Assembly (NCBI GenBank): GCA_023419095.1
Contig: JAEZYN010000092.1
Span: 1-6,288 of the forward strand
Direction of reading: 5' to 3'
Source of the DNA: Bacteroidota bacterium
GTDB lineage: Bacteria > Bacteroidota > Bacteroidia > Flavobacteriales > Weeksellaceae
DNA: 6,288 nt
The position numbers were made by a program, and so were the translations under genes. A model generated the notes under the pieces. The model had not been told where the DNA came from and did not search any database. It saw only the letters and a list, made by a program, of their open reading frames with translations. Below are positions 6,114 through 6,288 of this stretch, piece after piece. The stretch's first letter is position 1; the number at the start of each line of letters is the position of its first letter.

Positions 6114-6143
6114 AAAAAAAAATTAAGTCCAGACCGAAGTCTG
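6114..6143 (-). terminator. UUCG-tetraloop hairpin with T tract, possible first terminator of yqeY
   Basis: On the minus strand CAGAC-TTCG-GTCTG (6143 down to 6130) forms a 5-bp stem closed by a C(UUCG)G tetraloop, an unusually stable loop common in terminators. After GACTTAA comes a run of nine T (6122-6114). The 7-base gap before the T run and the short stem make it weaker than the hairpin at 6056-6079. It starts 15 bp after the yqeY stop codon. Confidence 0.45.
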
Positions 6144-6158
6144 CGTCCGGGAAGACGT

Positions 6159-6288
6159 TCAGGAAAGCAGTCGCTTGGCCATTTCGGAGATGGACTTGCC
6201 ATCGCTTTTTCCGGCCAAAGATTTACCTGCGATTCCCATTACTTTTCCCAAATCTTTGATGCTTGCCGCACCGGATTCGGAAATTATC
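6159..6288 (-). CDS. yqeY: YqeY/GatB-like family protein, C-terminal end only (N-terminus beyond window)
   Basis: Only the last 42 residues are in the window, ending in TGA at 6159-6161. They read IISESGAASIKDLGKVMG, then IAGKSLAGKSDGKSISEMAKRLLS. This is the characteristic end of YqeY proteins (about 150 residues in all): a helix with the S-x-K-D-x-GKVMG motif, then the AGKxDGKxxSExxKxLL tail, as in the tRNA-binding tail domain of GatB. YqeY proteins are small, cytoplasmic and helical; their precise role is not settled, although the relationship to the GatB subunit of the tRNA-dependent amidotransferase suggests an RNA-linked function. The fragment is open to the edge with no disruption. Two hairpin/T-tract signals follow, so this gene ends its transcript. 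Confidence 0.85.
   Translation of the reverse strand, partial: IISESGAASIKDLGKVMGIAGKSLAGKSDGKSISEMAKRLLS

Noticed and set aside
6014..6202. 63-codon upstream extension of the beta-barrel gene to an ATG at 6202
   Set aside because: It would be translated through two hairpin/T-tract signals and overlap the end of yqeY, and it would put a clear signal peptide at residue 64.
1..6288. CRISPR array, insertion sequence, tRNA/rRNA, or a multi-gene novel system
   Set aside because: No regularly spaced direct repeats, transposase motifs, terminal inverted repeats or RNA-gene signatures were seen, and the genes are unrelated housekeeping or single-gene units with their own signals.

Overview
The window reads as ordinary chromosomal DNA of a Bacteroidota bacterium, most likely a flavobacterium of the Chryseobacterium/Kaistella kind. 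Three gene starts are preceded by an exact match to the Bacteroidota -7 promoter element TAnnTTTG. No start has a clear Shine-Dalgarno sequence, intergenic DNA is AT-rich, and the gene set fits (MenD, a bacterial GH3 protein, a bacilliredoxin, a 2OG-Fe(II) oxygenase of the isopenicillin N synthase type). The genus assignment is an impression from protein sequence, not a search result.

Layout, left to right. (1) Bases 1-767, minus strand: 2OG-Fe(II) oxygenase, C-terminus cut off by the window edge. (2) A 111-bp divergent intergenic region with a promoter for menD. (3) menD, 879-2546, plus strand, complete. (4) A small lipoprotein with heptad repeats, 2625-2948, plus strand, preceded by a perfect 10-bp hairpin. 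(5) A GH3-family adenylating enzyme, 2951-4465, minus strand, whose stop codon lies 2 bp from the lipoprotein stop (tail-to-tail). (6) A BrxA/BrxB bacilliredoxin, 4568-4978, minus strand, with its own promoter and a strong intrinsic terminator that separates it from the GH3 gene. (7) A secreted, probably outer-membrane beta-barrel protein of unknown function, 5123-6013, minus strand. (8) Two tandem hairpin-plus-T-tract signals ending the upstream transcript. (9) The last 42 residues of a YqeY/GatB-like protein, 6159-6288, minus strand, cut by the right edge.

How the genes relate: apart from menD (menaquinone synthesis, the respiratory quinone of this phylum) and the bacilliredoxin (thiol redox repair), the genes do not form an evident pathway. 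Promoters and terminators between them suggest mostly single-gene transcription units. I see no mobile element, CRISPR array, tRNA, rRNA or gene cluster of a new defence or biosynthetic system. The points worth a second look are the possibly leaderless GH3 transcript, the 2-bp convergent junction without a terminator, the heptad-repeat lipoprotein, a dyad upstream of the bacilliredoxin promoter, and the unassigned beta-barrel protein.
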